Source: Vibrio sp. Y2-5 (GTDB lineage: Bacteria; Pseudomonadota; Gammaproteobacteria; Enterobacterales; Vibrionaceae). From it: a DNA stretch of 64,000 bases. A program made the position numbers and the translations under genes. Under the pieces are notes generated by a model. That model was not told where the DNA came from. It was given only the letters and a program-made list of their open reading frames with translations, and made no database searches. The stretch is taken from positions 575,884 to 639,883 of the forward strand of contig NZ_JACVEG010000003.1 of NCBI RefSeq assembly GCF_014596725.1. Reading direction: 5' to 3'. Positions 29,986 to 40,120 of the stretch are shown here, piece after piece. Numbering within the stretch: the first letter of the stretch is position 1; every line of letters starts with the position of its first letter.

Positions 29986-31089
29986 TTATGCTCCGGCACC
30001 ACGATGAATATCAAGAGAAAAACTACTTACACCTATCTTACCCAAGGAAAGCTGACACCCTCCGTGAATCAGAAGATCTTTGGTAATAAAGTTTTTCATG
30101 CAGTTTTCACCAAGATTCACACCTGCAGAAATATGTTGCGTCATATAACCGTTTGACCACTGGCTATCCAGCCCTGCAGGCAAAATAGACAGTGTACCGT
30201 CCGTTAAGTCAGCCAAACCAAACAGCGCCGACACAGGTTTCGCGCAAGGCGAACATTCAAGCCCTTTTTCTAAAATATCAGCTAAGTCTTTGAGATCCGC
30301 ACTAAAACTGCGCAGGTTACGCAAGTAATCATGAAAGAGTGCTCTCACCAATAATGTACTGGCAACGTTGTCTTCATCATTCGTCGATGAATCAACTAAA
30401 TAGAAAGCAAACTGACCATTCATCAGCCACGCATAGTCAAAGACTAACGGCATCGTATCTGTAGACTGAAGGAGACGATAACTGCACTTCCACACCCCTT
30501 GTGAAGTATCATTTTCAGGCAGCAAGGCGTGCAACAAATCACGGGCTGCATTTGGGTTTGAACGCAGAAAGTCTAAATGCCAATGCAACTCTTGCTCTTC
30601 GGGCACATCACCGCCTCCGTCAACACGGAACCATTGGCTGGAAAAATCACGTTGTTCAACAATATGGCTGTTGGAATCTTCTAAGGTGCTTTGTATTGCA
30701 CAGCCTAAATGAGCGTGGTTACCTATTGGCTTGGCGAGAAAATCTTTTATCCCATATCGTAGAGCTTTTGCCACATCAGACATCTCATCAGTCGCAGACA
30801 CAACGATCATTGGCAGCGACGGGTACTCTAAACTGACTTCTTCGACAAACTCTATACCGTCTAACACAGGCATCGACAAGTCACAGAGCACTAAATCAGG
30901 CTCTGTAGTTCTTAGTTTTCTAAGGCCATCTAAGCCGTTCTCGGCCTCCATCACGTCATAACCTTGAGCAGACAAATAACCACTTGTGATACGTCTAAAA
31001 ATGGGGTCATCATCAACCAACATGATTAGCTTCTTGTGTATCGACTCCGCTATCGGTTGCGAATCCATACATGGATGAGTTTTGTACAT
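29986..31089 (-). CDS. rssB: RssB-like response regulator (RpoS proteolysis adaptor)
   Basis: The 367-aa protein has an N-terminal receiver (about residues 20-135) with phosphoacceptor Asp70 in LVLCDLSMP, then SATDEMSDVAKALRYGIKDF, which closely parallels E. coli RssB (SATENMADIAKALRLGVED). The C-terminal half (about 155-367) is the degenerate PP2C-like domain of RssB. RssB delivers sigma-S to ClpXP. It is somewhat longer than E. coli RssB (337). The ATG at 31089 follows GGGG at good spacing. Confidence 0.8.
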   Translation of the reverse strand: MYKTHPCMDSQPIAESIHKKLIMLVDDDPIFRRITSGYLSAQGYDVMEAENGLDGLRKLRTTEPDLVLCDLSMPVLDGIEFVEEVSLEYPSLPMIVVSATDEMSDVAKALRYGIKDFLAKPIGNHAHLGCAIQSTLEDSNSHIVEQRDFSSQWFRVDGGGDVPEEQELHWHLDFLRSNPNAARDLLHALLPENDTSQGVWKCSYRLLQSTDTMPLVFDYAWLMNGQFAFYLVDSSTNDEDNVASTLLVRALFHDYLRNLRSFSADLKDLADILEKGLECSPCAKPVSALFGLADLTDGTLSILPAGLDSQWSNGYMTQHISAGVNLGENCMKNFITKDLLIHGGCQLSLGKIGVSSFSLDIHRGAGA

Positions 31090-31325
31090 AGCCTAACCCC
31101 ACTATGCGTTGTTATATGCAATGACGTTGACTTCAAAGCAGGTGAATTAGTTATTTAAAAAGTAGTCAGTAAAAAGGATTTATACAAATATTCCGCTTTC
31201 AGCTCTTGTTGCATACTATATGTACGCTATGTCTCAAAATCGTCAAACAAGTTGACATGACTCAACCTTTGCTTTCAGATATCCGTATAAGTTAAGCAAA
31301 TTCGTAAAATAATGTGTCAGGAAAA

Positions 31326-32201
31326 ATGAAACTAGACGATCTAAATCTCTTTCGACTGGTGGTCGAGAATGGAAGTTACACGGCAACTTCTCGCAAAACG
31401 ATGATTCCAGTTGCAACGATCACTCGACGCATTCAAGCTCTCGAAGATTCATTGAACTTGAGACTTCTTAATCGCCACGCTCGTAAACTCTCTCTTACCG
31501 AAGCTGGGGAACGTTTCTTCAAAGATTGCTCTCCTCTCTTGCACCGTTTGGCTTCAATGGCGGAAGAAATCACCGATGAATGCCGTGGCGCATCAGGCAA
31601 ACTTAAAATTTCTTCACCTTCAAACCTGACGAAGCGTTTGATGATGCCGATGTTCAATGAGTTTATGAAGCAGTACCCCGAAATTAATATCGAGCTGACG
31701 ACTAGCAATCAAGCAGACCAACTTGACCCGACCGAGTGGGATGTCATTTTCAGAATTGGCCCACAACGCGACTCAAGCTTAATTGCCCGTAAAATCAGTG
31801 AAGTAAAAGATATCTTGGTTGCAAGCCCGGCTTATTTGGCAAAGAATCCGGCACCTAAGCATGCGGAAGAGCTGAGCCGACATTCATTGCTTAAAGGACA
31901 TCCTTTAATGAAATGGCAGCTCACCAACACTGAAGGCGAAACGGTCATTAACTTAGATAAAGGTCGTTTCCAAGCCAACACTCTCGATGTGGTGCGCATT
32001 GCTTGCTCTGAAGGGTTAGGTATTACACTGATGCCGAACGTCATGATCACCGAATACATTGCCGAAGGCAGTTTGGTTCGAGTACTTGACCAGTGGAGTG
32101 CGAATCCGCGCGATATTTACATGCTCTACAACCATAAAGACCACCTTCCGGAAAAAGTGCGTCTCTTTATCGATTTTGTTATCGCCTACCACTTGCATTA
32201 A
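31326..32201 (+). CDS. LysR-family transcriptional regulator
   Basis: The ATG at 31326, preceded by AGGA, gives 291 aa; the open frame begins at a GTG four codons upstream. The N-terminal winged helix-turn-helix (MKLDDLNLFRLVVENGSYTA, then TRRIQALEDSLNLRLLNRHAR) and a PBP-like C-terminal sensor are typical. The R-I-G-P-Q-R-D-S-S-L-I-A-R-K segment groups it with the CrgA-like LysR proteins. The target is not evident; neighbours are rssB and ydjA. A terminator follows. Confidence 0.92.
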   Translation: MKLDDLNLFRLVVENGSYTATSRKTMIPVATITRRIQALEDSLNLRLLNRHARKLSLTEAGERFFKDCSPLLHRLASMAEEITDECRGASGKLKISSPSNLTKRLMMPMFNEFMKQYPEINIELTTSNQADQLDPTEWDVIFRIGPQRDSSLIARKISEVKDILVASPAYLAKNPAPKHAEELSRHSLLKGHPLMKWQLTNTEGETVINLDKGRFQANTLDVVRIACSEGLGITLMPNVMITEYIAEGSLVRVLDQWSANPRDIYMLYNHKDHLPEKVRLFIDFVIAYHLH

Positions 32202-32228
32202 AAAAAGGGCCATTCGGCCCTTTTTGTT
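32202..32228. terminator. bidirectional terminator between the LysR gene and ydjA
   Basis: A 10-bp stem (AAAAAGGGCC with GGCCCTTTTT) has an ATTC loop. Confidence 0.9.
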
Positions 32229-32253
32229 TATCTCTACTTTCTATTATTAAAGA

Positions 32254-32802
32254 CTAAAGAAACTCAACAAACTTACTTAATTCACGCTCAGGCACTTTCA
32301 TCGTACTACCTTCTGGAGTACCCAGATAAAGGAAGCCGACGACGTGGTCTTCCCCTTCCAAACCAAAAGCGTTTCGTACTTCAGGGTGGAACATCAAATT
32401 ACCAGAACGCCATATTCCCTGAAAACCTTGTGCTACCGCAGCCATTTGCATCGCTTGAACGGCACAACCCGCTGACAAGTGCTGTTCAAACGCAGGCACT
32501 TTTTCATGTGGCGTCACCTTGGCAATCACAGTAATTACCATAGGTGCTCGGAAAGGTGCGTTTTTCATCTTAGCAACGGCTGCTTCATCGTTGTTGTCAG
32601 CAATCGCGGCTTTAACCAAAACATCCGAAAGTTTATGAAGACCACTCCCCTGCGCGATCACAAAACGCCAAGGCGTCAGGTTTGCGTGATCGGGTGCGCG
32701 TAACCCAGCACGGATAATATTTTCCAGAGCTTTGCCTTCGGGAGCAGGAGCAACAAGCTTGGCCATAGAGCGGCGGTTGAGCAGCAATTCAAGAGCATCC
32801 AT
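32254..32802 (-). CDS. ydjA: NAD(P)H nitroreductase, YdjA type
   Basis: This FMN-dependent small nitroreductase has 182 aa (E. coli YdjA 183). Family landmarks are MDALELLLNRRS, LRAPDHANLTPWRF, SAGCAVQAMQMAAVAQGFQGIWRSG and VVGFLYLGTP. The physiological substrate is unknown. It is a single gene with its own promoter region. Confidence 0.92.
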   Translation of the reverse strand: MDALELLLNRRSMAKLVAPAPEGKALENIIRAGLRAPDHANLTPWRFVIAQGSGLHKLSDVLVKAAIADNNDEAAVAKMKNAPFRAPMVITVIAKVTPHEKVPAFEQHLSAGCAVQAMQMAAVAQGFQGIWRSGNLMFHPEVRNAFGLEGEDHVVGFLYLGTPEGSTMKVPERELSKFVEFL

Positions 32803-32956
32803 GATAAGTCCTTCTTAAGTGCTTAATTTGTTGAAGATATAAATCTAAGCCAATCCTAGCATAGAAATTTTTATTCTCATCAATGCAAAAAGTGAGGTTT
32901 TCACCTCACTTTCTGTTTTTACTTCTTAAAAATAGAAGGTCTATAGATAGAAGACG

Positions 32957-35080
32957 TTATGAATAGAAAGTCTCGCCAGTTCCAGCGCGAGTTAACAATC
33001 CATCACAAGGGGCAAATCTATCCCCATATTTCTCGGCATGTTGATTCATCATTTCCACTAGTTTTGGAAGACCGATATGGTCCATATAGCGGAAAGGGCC
33101 ACCTAAAAACGGAGGAAAACCAATGCCGAATATCGCGCCAATATCACCATCTCTTGGGCTACGAATGATGCCTTCATCTAAACAGCGTACTGCTTCATTT
33201 AACATTGGCAGCATACAGCGCAATGATATTTCACTCTCGCTGAGATGCGACTCTGGTTTCAAGTTCAGTAGCTTATAGACTGATTTATCAACTTCTTTTT
33301 TCTTGCTGCCTTTATAGATATAAAACCCTTTGCCAGACTTACGACCTTTACGGTTATCGTTAAGCAATTTATCGAAAACCTCTGGTCCTTGGAAACGAGG
33401 GCCAAGTTCTTTGATCAAAATAGGCATAATTTTCGCGCCAATATCGATACCGACTTCATCCAATAAGGTAATCGGGCCGACAGGGAAACCAGCGTTCAAC
33501 AGCGCAGTATCAATCTCTTCTATCGGCACCCCTGCCATTAGAATTTGCGCTGACTCATTCATATAAGGAGCAAGAATACGGTTAACGTAAAATCCAGCTT
33601 TATCTTTAACAACTATCGGCGTTTTACCCTGTTTGCGAGCAAGTGCCACTACAGTTGATACCGTTTCATCAGAAGTAGTTGCGTGCGGTATCACCTCAAC
33701 CAACGGCATCTTTTCAACCGGGCTGAAGTAATGCAAACCGACCACATGTTCAGGGCGAGCGGCTTTTTCAGCGATCTGATGAATCGGTAACGAGGAGGTA
33801 TTGGTCGCAAAGATTGTCGTTGGCTTAGTATGTGTTTCAATGTCTGAAACCATGGATTGTTTTAGTTCCAAGTCTTCAAACACCGCTTCTATCACCACAT
33901 CAGTCAAATTAAACGCGGTAAAGTCGGTGCCTCCAGACAACTTCATCATCTCATGTTGGACTTGAGCTTTGCTCAGAATACGACGCTTACGCTGCTTCTC
34001 GAACAATCCGTAGTTGTATTTGAGCGCATTCAGCACGCCATCGTTAGAAACATCTTTAATGCGAACTGGCACTTTAGCTTTTGATACGCTGACGTGACTG
34101 ATTCCCGCCCCCATCAAACCGCCACCTAATACACCCACTCGCTCCACTTTTCTTGGCTCAGCATCACTACCGTTTTCTTTCTTCATTTCCGTAGTCGCAA
34201 AGAAGATCGAGCGCAGAGCTTTCGATTCGGACGTCATCACTAACTCACCAAATCTTTCTGCTTCTAACTGAAGTCCGGCTTTCATGCCTTTTTCTAAGCC
34301 AAATTGAATCACTTCCAAAATAGCTTTCGCCGCAGGATAGTTACCGCGCGTCTTTTGTTCAGTTTTCTTAGAAGCCTGTTCAAACACAAACTTACGTCCA
34401 AGCTGAGTTCCCGAAATCATTTTTTCTTTGGTTGTTAGTTTGACTTTGCTGCGCTTGTTATTTTTTTCATTCACAAAACGCTTAGCGACATCCAACAGCA
34501 CACTGTTTGGTACACAAGCATCAACAACACCCAACTTTTTCGCTTTCGCAGCACGCAATTGTTTACCAGTAAGAATCAGATCTAATGACGGCAATAAACC
34601 AATCAATCGAGGCAAACGCTGTGTACCGCCAGATCCTGGAAGTAAACCCAACATCACTTCCGGCAAGCCCAAACGAGTTTTGTCATCATCGCTACACACA
34701 CGGTAATCACACGCTAAGGCAAGCTCTAAACCGCCACCCAAACATGGGCCATGAATCGCAGCGATAACAGGGAATGGGAGATCAGACAGTTGCTGGAACA
34801 TCTGTTGACCTTGGGTCGCCAACTCCTGCGCTTCTTTTGCAGAAGTGCAAGAATCCAACATTCGAACATCTGCGCCTGCAATAAAGTTGTCTGGCTTGAG
34901 AGAGTGAATGATCAGCCCTTTTACTTGATTCTTTGACTGATTCAGTTCAGTGAACACCTCCTGCATTTCCGCGGCAAACGCAGATTGAAGCGTATTCATT
35001 TTTTCTCCCGGAACATCGATGGCAAGCCAAGCAATACTGTCTTCATCAATTCTAAGATGGAACGCTTTCGACTCACTCAT
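32957..35080 (-). CDS. fadJ: fatty acid oxidation complex alpha subunit FadJ
   Basis: FadJ carries enoyl-CoA hydratase and 3-hydroxyacyl-CoA dehydrogenase activities of the anaerobic-type beta-oxidation complex. The 707-aa protein has a crotonase domain (about 1-190, with [17 protein letters not shown] and [17 protein letters not shown]), the NAD-binding [13 protein letters not shown] near residue 320 and the dehydrogenase core with [14 protein letters not shown]. Its ATG shares the last base of the fadI stop (TAATG), so the two are translationally coupled. Confidence 0.95.
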   Translation of the reverse strand: MSESKAFHLRIDEDSIAWLAIDVPGEKMNTLQSAFAAEMQEVFTELNQSKNQVKGLIIHSLKPDNFIAGADVRMLDSCTSAKEAQELATQGQQMFQQLSDLPFPVIAAIHGPCLGGGLELALACDYRVCSDDDKTRLGLPEVMLGLLPGSGGTQRLPRLIGLLPSLDLILTGKQLRAAKAKKLGVVDACVPNSVLLDVAKRFVNEKNNKRSKVKLTTKEKMISGTQLGRKFVFEQASKKTEQKTRGNYPAAKAILEVIQFGLEKGMKAGLQLEAERFGELVMTSESKALRSIFFATTEMKKENGSDAEPRKVERVGVLGGGLMGAGISHVSVSKAKVPVRIKDVSNDGVLNALKYNYGLFEKQRKRRILSKAQVQHEMMKLSGGTDFTAFNLTDVVIEAVFEDLELKQSMVSDIETHTKPTTIFATNTSSLPIHQIAEKAARPEHVVGLHYFSPVEKMPLVEVIPHATTSDETVSTVVALARKQGKTPIVVKDKAGFYVNRILAPYMNESAQILMAGVPIEEIDTALLNAGFPVGPITLLDEVGIDIGAKIMPILIKELGPRFQGPEVFDKLLNDNRKGRKSGKGFYIYKGSKKKEVDKSVYKLLNLKPESHLSESEISLRCMLPMLNEAVRCLDEGIIRSPRDGDIGAIFGIGFPPFLGGPFRYMDHIGLPKLVEMMNQHAEKYGDRFAPCDGLLTRAGTGETFYS

Positions 35081-36402
35081 TACTCAACCTCCAAAATCAT
35101 AGCTGCACCCAGTCCGCCTGCGGCACATGCCGTATTCAATGCAAGACCACCACCTCGGCGTTTTAACTCTCGAAGTGTTTGAGTGATCATCCGTGCACCA
35201 GTCGCCGCAAATGGGTGACCGTAGGCAATGGATCCACCAAGCACATTAAACTTATCCATGTCCACTTCACCAATCGCTTGGCTACGCCCCAACACTTCTT
35301 GGGCAAATTTATCGCTGGCAAACATTTTCAAGTTCGCCAAAGTCTGGGCGGCAAACGCTTCGTGCATATCAATCAAGGTAAGATCAGAAAGCGTAATACC
35401 CGCTCTGTCTAAAGCGACAGGCGTTGCATGGGATGGCCCCATCAGCATGTCTTGTTGAACACCAATAGCTGAAAACGCGTAAGATCGGATGTAACCCATA
35501 ATGTCCAGTCCCAACTCTTTCGCTTTACCTTCACGCATCAGAATAATGGCTGCAGCGCCGTCTGTAAGAGGTGTACTGTTGGCAGCGGTTACTGTGCCAT
35601 ATTGACGGTCAAAGGCTGGACGCAATTTGGCGTACCCTTCCAAAGTCGAATCATGTCGAATGTTGTTGTCTTGTTCGATCCACTTTTTATAAGGCTCAGG
35701 AAAGGCAGTCATAACCTCGCCTTGGATTTTTCCATCATTCCAAGCGATTGAAGCGAGAGAGTGTGAGCGATGAGCTAATGCATCTTGGTCAGCTCTTGAA
35801 ATTCCGTGAGTTTTAGCCATTTGCTCGGCAGTTTGTCCCATGGAAAGCCCTGTTGAATACTCCGCAACAGCTGGCGGTACAGGCATCAAATCTTTAAGCG
35901 ACAGTGATTTCAGTACTTTGAGTTTCTGGCCGATTGTTTTGGTTTTACTTAAAGCCAATAAACTCGCTGCTAGATTTCTTGAAACACCAATAGGCAATAG
36001 CGATGATGAATCCGCACCACCAGCAATACCGATATCAATCGTGCCAGCCATAATACTTTCAGCAATGTTCACAGCCGATTGAAAGCTGGTTGCACATGCT
36101 CGCGTCACACTGTAAGCATCCGTATTAATATCCATACCAGTGCCAAGTACAATTTCTCGCGCAATATTTGGTGCCGCTGGCATCTGAACCACTTGCCCAA
36201 ACACTACTTGCTCAATCAATTTAGGATCGATATTCGTACGAGCAAGTAATTCACTCACCACCATTTTTCCGAGATCAACAGCGGGAACTTGGCTGAACTC
36301 GGTACTTTGACGCGCAAAAGGAGTTCGGAGACCTGCGACGATAGCGACACGTTCACCCGAACGCGTTTTGACTTCCTGTTTGCCCATTATCTGTTTACCC
36401 AT
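35080..36402 (-). CDS. fadI: 3-ketoacyl-CoA thiolase FadI
   Basis: FadI cleaves 3-ketoacyl-CoA and partners with FadJ. The 440-aa protein has thiolase landmarks: [13 protein letters not shown] with the active Cys near residue 103, [17 protein letters not shown] and the C-terminal [19 protein letters not shown] precedes the ATG at 36402; an in-frame ATG five codons later is less well placed. First gene of fadIJ, with FadR-like and PsrA-like sites upstream. Confidence 0.95.
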   Translation of the reverse strand: MGKQIMGKQEVKTRSGERVAIVAGLRTPFARQSTEFSQVPAVDLGKMVVSELLARTNIDPKLIEQVVFGQVVQMPAAPNIAREIVLGTGMDINTDAYSVTRACATSFQSAVNIAESIMAGTIDIGIAGGADSSSLLPIGVSRNLAASLLALSKTKTIGQKLKVLKSLSLKDLMPVPPAVAEYSTGLSMGQTAEQMAKTHGISRADQDALAHRSHSLASIAWNDGKIQGEVMTAFPEPYKKWIEQDNNIRHDSTLEGYAKLRPAFDRQYGTVTAANSTPLTDGAAAIILMREGKAKELGLDIMGYIRSYAFSAIGVQQDMLMGPSHATPVALDRAGITLSDLTLIDMHEAFAAQTLANLKMFASDKFAQEVLGRSQAIGEVDMDKFNVLGGSIAYGHPFAATGARMITQTLRELKRRGGGLALNTACAAGGLGAAMILEVE

Positions 36403-36421
36403 TACTTTTCCTTAGAATAAG

Positions 36422-36432
36422 AGGTCTGACCT
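36422..36432. promoter_or_regulatory. FadR-like operator upstream of fadIJ
   Basis: AGGTCTGACCT is a perfect palindrome matching the core GGTC-N-GACC of FadR sites. It lies 20 bp from the fadI ATG, where binding would block transcription. The outer positions (TGG...CCA) deviate slightly. Confidence 0.6.
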
Positions 36433-36460
36433 GCTTATTGTAACGAGATTGTTAATACAA

Positions 36461-36475
36461 TCAAACAAGTGTTTA
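36461..36475. promoter_or_regulatory. PsrA-like operator upstream of fadIJ
   Basis: The same 15-mer, TCAAACAAGTGTTTA, as at 3653-3667 upstream of fadH. Confidence 0.6.
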
Positions 36476-36610
36476 GAAAACGTGATATCAACAGCGAAAC
36501 AAGTATTCAAGGCGAAGCTCTGCTACCCTTTATTGCAACTTCTCTTAATGGTTTAGAAGTGATTGATAGGAGAAAAGGTAAGTAATTCGTTCAGAAACAC
36601 GAATAGAAAG

Positions 36611-36800
36611 CAAAAAAAAACCACACAGAACTGTGTGGTCGGAATATATAGTAAAACAATTAACTCACGCCAATTGAAAATAATCAGTTTCCTGATTAGG
36701 AGAAAGTAAAGTCAGCCTTCAAAAGGAAGTGTCATCTTGCTCAACATGCTAGCCACAAGGGCTAACTAGATGACGTGAACAACTATAACCGCTCCTGAAC
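36611..36800 (-). ncRNA. candidate small RNA with intrinsic terminator
   Basis: On the minus strand an ACCACACAG / CTGTGTGGT hairpin (36620-36639) is followed by nine Ts, a textbook terminator, but no minus-strand ORF lies upstream. The region before it has a nested stem (TCATC...GATGA around AGCC/GGCT, 36733-36773) and pyrimidine-rich single-stranded parts. A TATAGT -10-like box reads on the minus strand at about 36783-36788, without a good -35. The 5' end is therefore approximate. I cannot match it to a named sRNA. Confidence 0.5.
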
Positions 36801-36978
36801 AATAGATTTTGAAATAGATCAATTTTAATGTGATTTATTGAACGGAATGAAATTAATTTCGTCCAAAAGCTGTTTTAAGCAAAATTTCCATATCTATGCT
36901 AAAACACAATTGCTAAAAAGAGCCTGAATATCCATTTCAGTGGCTAAGTGCTCACTTTAGTGTCCAAATTGGAATGGA
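36801..36978. other. AT-rich upstream region of the ECF sigma gene
   Basis: No gene is visible. It should hold the promoter of the sigma factor gene. No ECF-type -35 AAC / -10 motif could be called with confidence. Confidence 0.35.
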
Positions 36979-37578
36979 ATGAAAAATCACACTGCGAAGC
37001 CATCGGAGACTCGAGTGTCAATAATTAAAATATTTGGAAAGAAATCGGCTAACCATCCGGTCAATAACGGTATGGATAGACAAAGAAAATACGAAGCGCT
37101 TGTACGTGCTTATCACACCGATCTCTATCGCTACGCATACTGGTTATGTAAAGACCAAAGCGTGGCTGAAGATTTGGTGCAAGAAACTTGCTTACGAGCA
37201 TGGAAATCACTCGAAAGCTTGCAGGATGAAAAAGCCGCGAAGTCTTGGCTCATTACTATATTGAGGCGAGAGAATGCGCGCCGCTTTGAGCGCAAACAAT
37301 TTGATTTAGTAGATATCGAGACACATGGAAATGAAGCAAAAGTTTCAGATGATGTTCATCACCAAAGAGAGTGGTTGCAAAAACAAATCATGAAGTTGGA
37401 AGATGAGTATCGCGAGCCACTGTTTCTGCAGATCATTGGCGGTTTTAGCGGTGAAGAGATAAGCGAGATCCTAGAACTCAATCAAAATACCGTTATGACT
37501 CGACTTTTCCGAGCTCGTAATCAATTAAAAGAAATGTTGGATTCTTCCGAAAACTTTAGAGGGCAGCAAAATGGATGA
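36979..37578 (+). CDS. ECF-type RNA polymerase sigma factor
   Basis: Sigma region 2 (LVRAYHTDLYRYAYWLCKDQSVAEDLVQETCLRAW) and region 4 helix-turn-helix (LQIIGGFSGEEISEILELNQNTVMTRLFRARNQL) are clear. The ATG at 36979 gives 199 aa. An in-frame ATG at 37072 gives 168 aa and coincides with the start of homology, so the first 31 residues may not be translated. The stop overlaps the next gene by 8 bp, the usual sigma / anti-sigma arrangement. It lies between fadIJ and fadL, which hints at a membrane or lipid signal, but this is only inferred. Confidence 0.88.
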   Translation: MKNHTAKPSETRVSIIKIFGKKSANHPVNNGMDRQRKYEALVRAYHTDLYRYAYWLCKDQSVAEDLVQETCLRAWKSLESLQDEKAAKSWLITILRRENARRFERKQFDLVDIETHGNEAKVSDDVHHQREWLQKQIMKLEDEYREPLFLQIIGGFSGEEISEILELNQNTVMTRLFRARNQLKEMLDSSENFRGQQNG

Positions 37579-38293
37579 TTTAGAATTTCGCCGCCGCGTC
37601 ATGTCAGAACCGAAACAAAAAAGCGGTGAGTACTCTGATGCACTATCCAAAGAGGCTAACCAAAAGTTCTTGGACGATGTGCTAAAACTCGATGCACAAA
37701 TCGCCGATGCAATGAAGGTTGACGTACCTGAAGGATTGGCAGATAGAATTTTATTCAATCAAAGCTCACACGCCGACAATGTGACTACCGTTAACTTTGC
37801 TCGTAAAGCGATGGCAATGGCGGCATCTATTGCTTTTGTATTCGGTTTAGTTGTAGGTCAGGTCAACTGGGGAAAACTCATCGTTCCACCAGCACAAGCA
37901 AGCTTAGTGGACATCGCCATTAAACATGTGGTTGATGAAGAAGGTTTTGTATCAAATATTGATGAGCAAGTCAGTTCTAGACAGATCAATGCAAAGTTAC
38001 TGCCTTTTGCCTATAAGTTCGCCGAGAACTTCCCTTACCACGTTTATTACCTAAATCACTGCGGATTTGGACAATCAAACGCTCTACACATGGTTTTCCA
38101 AGGCGAACACGGCAAAGTTACGCTTTTTCTCGCTGGCGTTCAAAGCGATATCAATGGACATTTTAATAAAGATGGGATGTCTGGTATGGTCGAGTCAGTT
38201 GGCGATAAAAGTCTAATCATCGTCGGTAATAGTAGTGAAAACATAGGTAAAATCGCAGATAACCTGCTACCTCTACTTACCCCTCAAAAATAA
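37571..38293 (+). CDS. DUF3379 protein, probable anti-sigma factor
   Basis: This 240-aa protein has a soluble N-terminus (about 1-75, beginning MDDLEFRRRVMSEP), one membrane helix (about 77-97, MAMAASIAFVFGLVVGQVNW) and a periplasmic C-terminal domain. This topology and the 8-bp overlap with the upstream ECF sigma gene fit a membrane-bound anti-sigma factor of the DUF3379 family. The signal sensed by the periplasmic domain is unknown. Confidence 0.85.
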   Translation: MDDLEFRRRVMSEPKQKSGEYSDALSKEANQKFLDDVLKLDAQIADAMKVDVPEGLADRILFNQSSHADNVTTVNFARKAMAMAASIAFVFGLVVGQVNWGKLIVPPAQASLVDIAIKHVVDEEGFVSNIDEQVSSRQINAKLLPFAYKFAENFPYHVYYLNHCGFGQSNALHMVFQGEHGKVTLFLAGVQSDINGHFNKDGMSGMVESVGDKSLIIVGNSSENIGKIADNLLPLLTPQK

Positions 38294-38306
38294 CCAAATT
38301 TAGCCC

Positions 38307-38345
38307 GCAATAAACCCACAACCTATGTGGGTTTATTGCATTTTA
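38307..38345 (+). terminator. terminator after the sigma / anti-sigma pair
   Basis: A 14-bp perfect stem (GCAATAAACCCACA with its complement) has a 5-base loop and is followed by ATTTTAT. Confidence 0.75.
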
Positions 38346-38482
38346 TCTAGAGTTAAAACTCTAAATAATCATTATTTCTTACAAATTCGTGTCAGTTACA
38401 CACCATTTCTATAATTTTCTCGTCCAATTAGACAATGGTCGGATTTCTATATTGTAGACTAGAGACTAGGATCAGCCCCAAC

Positions 38483-38496
38483 TGAGCAATTGCTCA
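38483..38496. promoter_or_regulatory. 14-bp perfect palindrome upstream of fadL
   Basis: TGAGCAATTGCTCA lies about 40 bp before the fadL ATG. It could be an operator or part of a leader hairpin; the regulator is not known. Confidence 0.4.
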
Positions 38497-38535
38497 AAAA
38501 AGCCCACTAGAGGCTATACAAAAAAGGAAAAACTA

Positions 38536-39816
38536 ATGAACAAGACGCGTCTGTTTAAACGTTCACTACTAGCAGTGACAGTAACACTAGCTACGCAGCA
38601 AGCAATGGCTGCTGGCTTCCAGCTCAACGCTCAATCAGCAACTGGTCTAGGCCGTGCATTTGCTGGTGATGCAGTAATCGCAGATAACGCTTCAGTAATG
38701 GCGCGTAACCCTGCAGCAATGGCACTTTTCGACAAAACTGAGCTATCTCTTGGTTTTGAGTCAATCACTACAATGATTGAAGTGAAAGATGCAAAGTACA
38801 ATGGTACATCAATTGCTGATACTGACGATGTTGGCAGCACATCTGTTGCGCCAAACATTCATTTAATTGTTCCAGTAAATGACAAATTTGCGTGGGGTAT
38901 TAACGCTTATACTAATTTTGGTACTCGCACTGAATTTTCCAGTAGTTACCCAGCTTCAGAATACGGTGGCATTACTGATGTAAAAAGCGTTAACTTTGGT
39001 CTATCAGGCTCATACAGACTAAACGAACAATTAAGTTTTGGTGCAGGATTAGATTTGATCTATGGTCAAGGCACTTTACAACGCTATGCTAGTTCCACAT
39101 TAGCCGCTGGAATTAAACAACAATATGGTTTAACTGTTCCTGCAGGAACTGCACTTGCCAACGTTGATAAGGCTGATGGCTGGGCAGTTGGTTTTAACGT
39201 AGGTACTGTATACGAGCTTGATGAAAACAACCGTTTTGGCTTTGGCTATCACTACAGCCCAGAGTTCAAAGCAGAAGACGATTATGGTCAAGAGATAGTT
39301 CTTCCGCTACCTGATATCGCTGAGTTCTCTGGCTTCCACAAACTTGAAGATACTTCATTTGCTGTACACTATAGCGTGCAATGGATTGGTTGGTCTGCAT
39401 TCGACCAAATCGATGTCAACAACCTAAGTGCGAGTCAATCTCCAATCGCTTATAAGTTAGCTGCTGCAAAAGGAAGCTCAACTTATACTCGTGATTACCA
39501 ATGGCAAGATGGTTGGCACTACTCTCTTGGTGGTACTTACTACCTAAACAGTGACTGGACACTACGCGCAGGTTATATGTATGACACAAGTGCTCAGGAC
39601 TCTGTAACTTCAATTTCAGTACCAGACTCAGATCGTCAGTGGTTCTCAGCAGGTTTCACTTACGCAGTTGATGATGCATCAAATGTAGACTTTGGCTTCA
39701 CTTATCTACTAGGTAAAGATGTAGCTGTAACTGAGAAATCAGCAGGTACTACTTTGACAGCAACGACTCACGCAGATGCAATCTTAGTAGGCTTACAATA
39801 TAGCCGTTCTTTCTAA
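38536..39816 (+). CDS. fadL: FadL-family long-chain fatty acid outer-membrane transporter (first copy)
   Basis: This OMPP1/FadL/TodX beta-barrel imports long-chain fatty acids. The 426-aa precursor has a signal peptide ending AMA-AGF at residue 25-26; the mature N-terminus (AGFQLNAQSATGLGRAFAGDAVIADNAS, about residues 26-53) forms the plug, with the NPA motif typical of the family, and the protein ends in the barrel signature YSRSF. AAGGAAAAA precedes the ATG. It is followed by a terminator and then a second FadL. Confidence 0.92.
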   Translation: MNKTRLFKRSLLAVTVTLATQQAMAAGFQLNAQSATGLGRAFAGDAVIADNASVMARNPAAMALFDKTELSLGFESITTMIEVKDAKYNGTSIADTDDVGSTSVAPNIHLIVPVNDKFAWGINAYTNFGTRTEFSSSYPASEYGGITDVKSVNFGLSGSYRLNEQLSFGAGLDLIYGQGTLQRYASSTLAAGIKQQYGLTVPAGTALANVDKADGWAVGFNVGTVYELDENNRFGFGYHYSPEFKAEDDYGQEIVLPLPDIAEFSGFHKLEDTSFAVHYSVQWIGWSAFDQIDVNNLSASQSPIAYKLAAAKGSSTYTRDYQWQDGWHYSLGGTYYLNSDWTLRAGYMYDTSAQDSVTSISVPDSDRQWFSAGFTYAVDDASNVDFGFTYLLGKDVAVTEKSAGTTLTATTHADAILVGLQYSRSF

Positions 39817-39843
39817 TCAATAGTTAGAAACAACACAATCGCT

Positions 39844-39871
39844 AAAGGGCTGGTTTACCAGCCCTTTTTTA
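39844..39871 (+). terminator. terminator after the first fadL
   Basis: An AAAGGGCTGG / CCAGCCCTTT stem is followed by a T-run. Confidence 0.85.
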
Positions 39872-40120
39872 CATCTTTCCGAATAATCTTTTTTATTTTA
39901 AGCGCACAGCTGTATCTTAAAACCCTCCTTACCCCCTACACGTGTACGCTGAAAATTCATTCACAGAAAAAATTAAGCAGTCATATGTTTTTAATATCAT
40001 AACTTTTTAGCATTTTATTTTATATATCAGTTAAAAGCTGGTTTTCATTGTTCATGACTGATTTTCACTTTTAGACTTTACCGTTCAGTTTTTCCAAATT
40101 TCAGCGAACATAAAATTAAA
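39872..40120. other. intergenic region between the two fadL genes
   Basis: This AT-rich gap should hold a separate promoter for the second fadL, since a strong terminator precedes it. I see no clear Shine-Dalgarno before the ATG at 40121. Confidence 0.4.
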
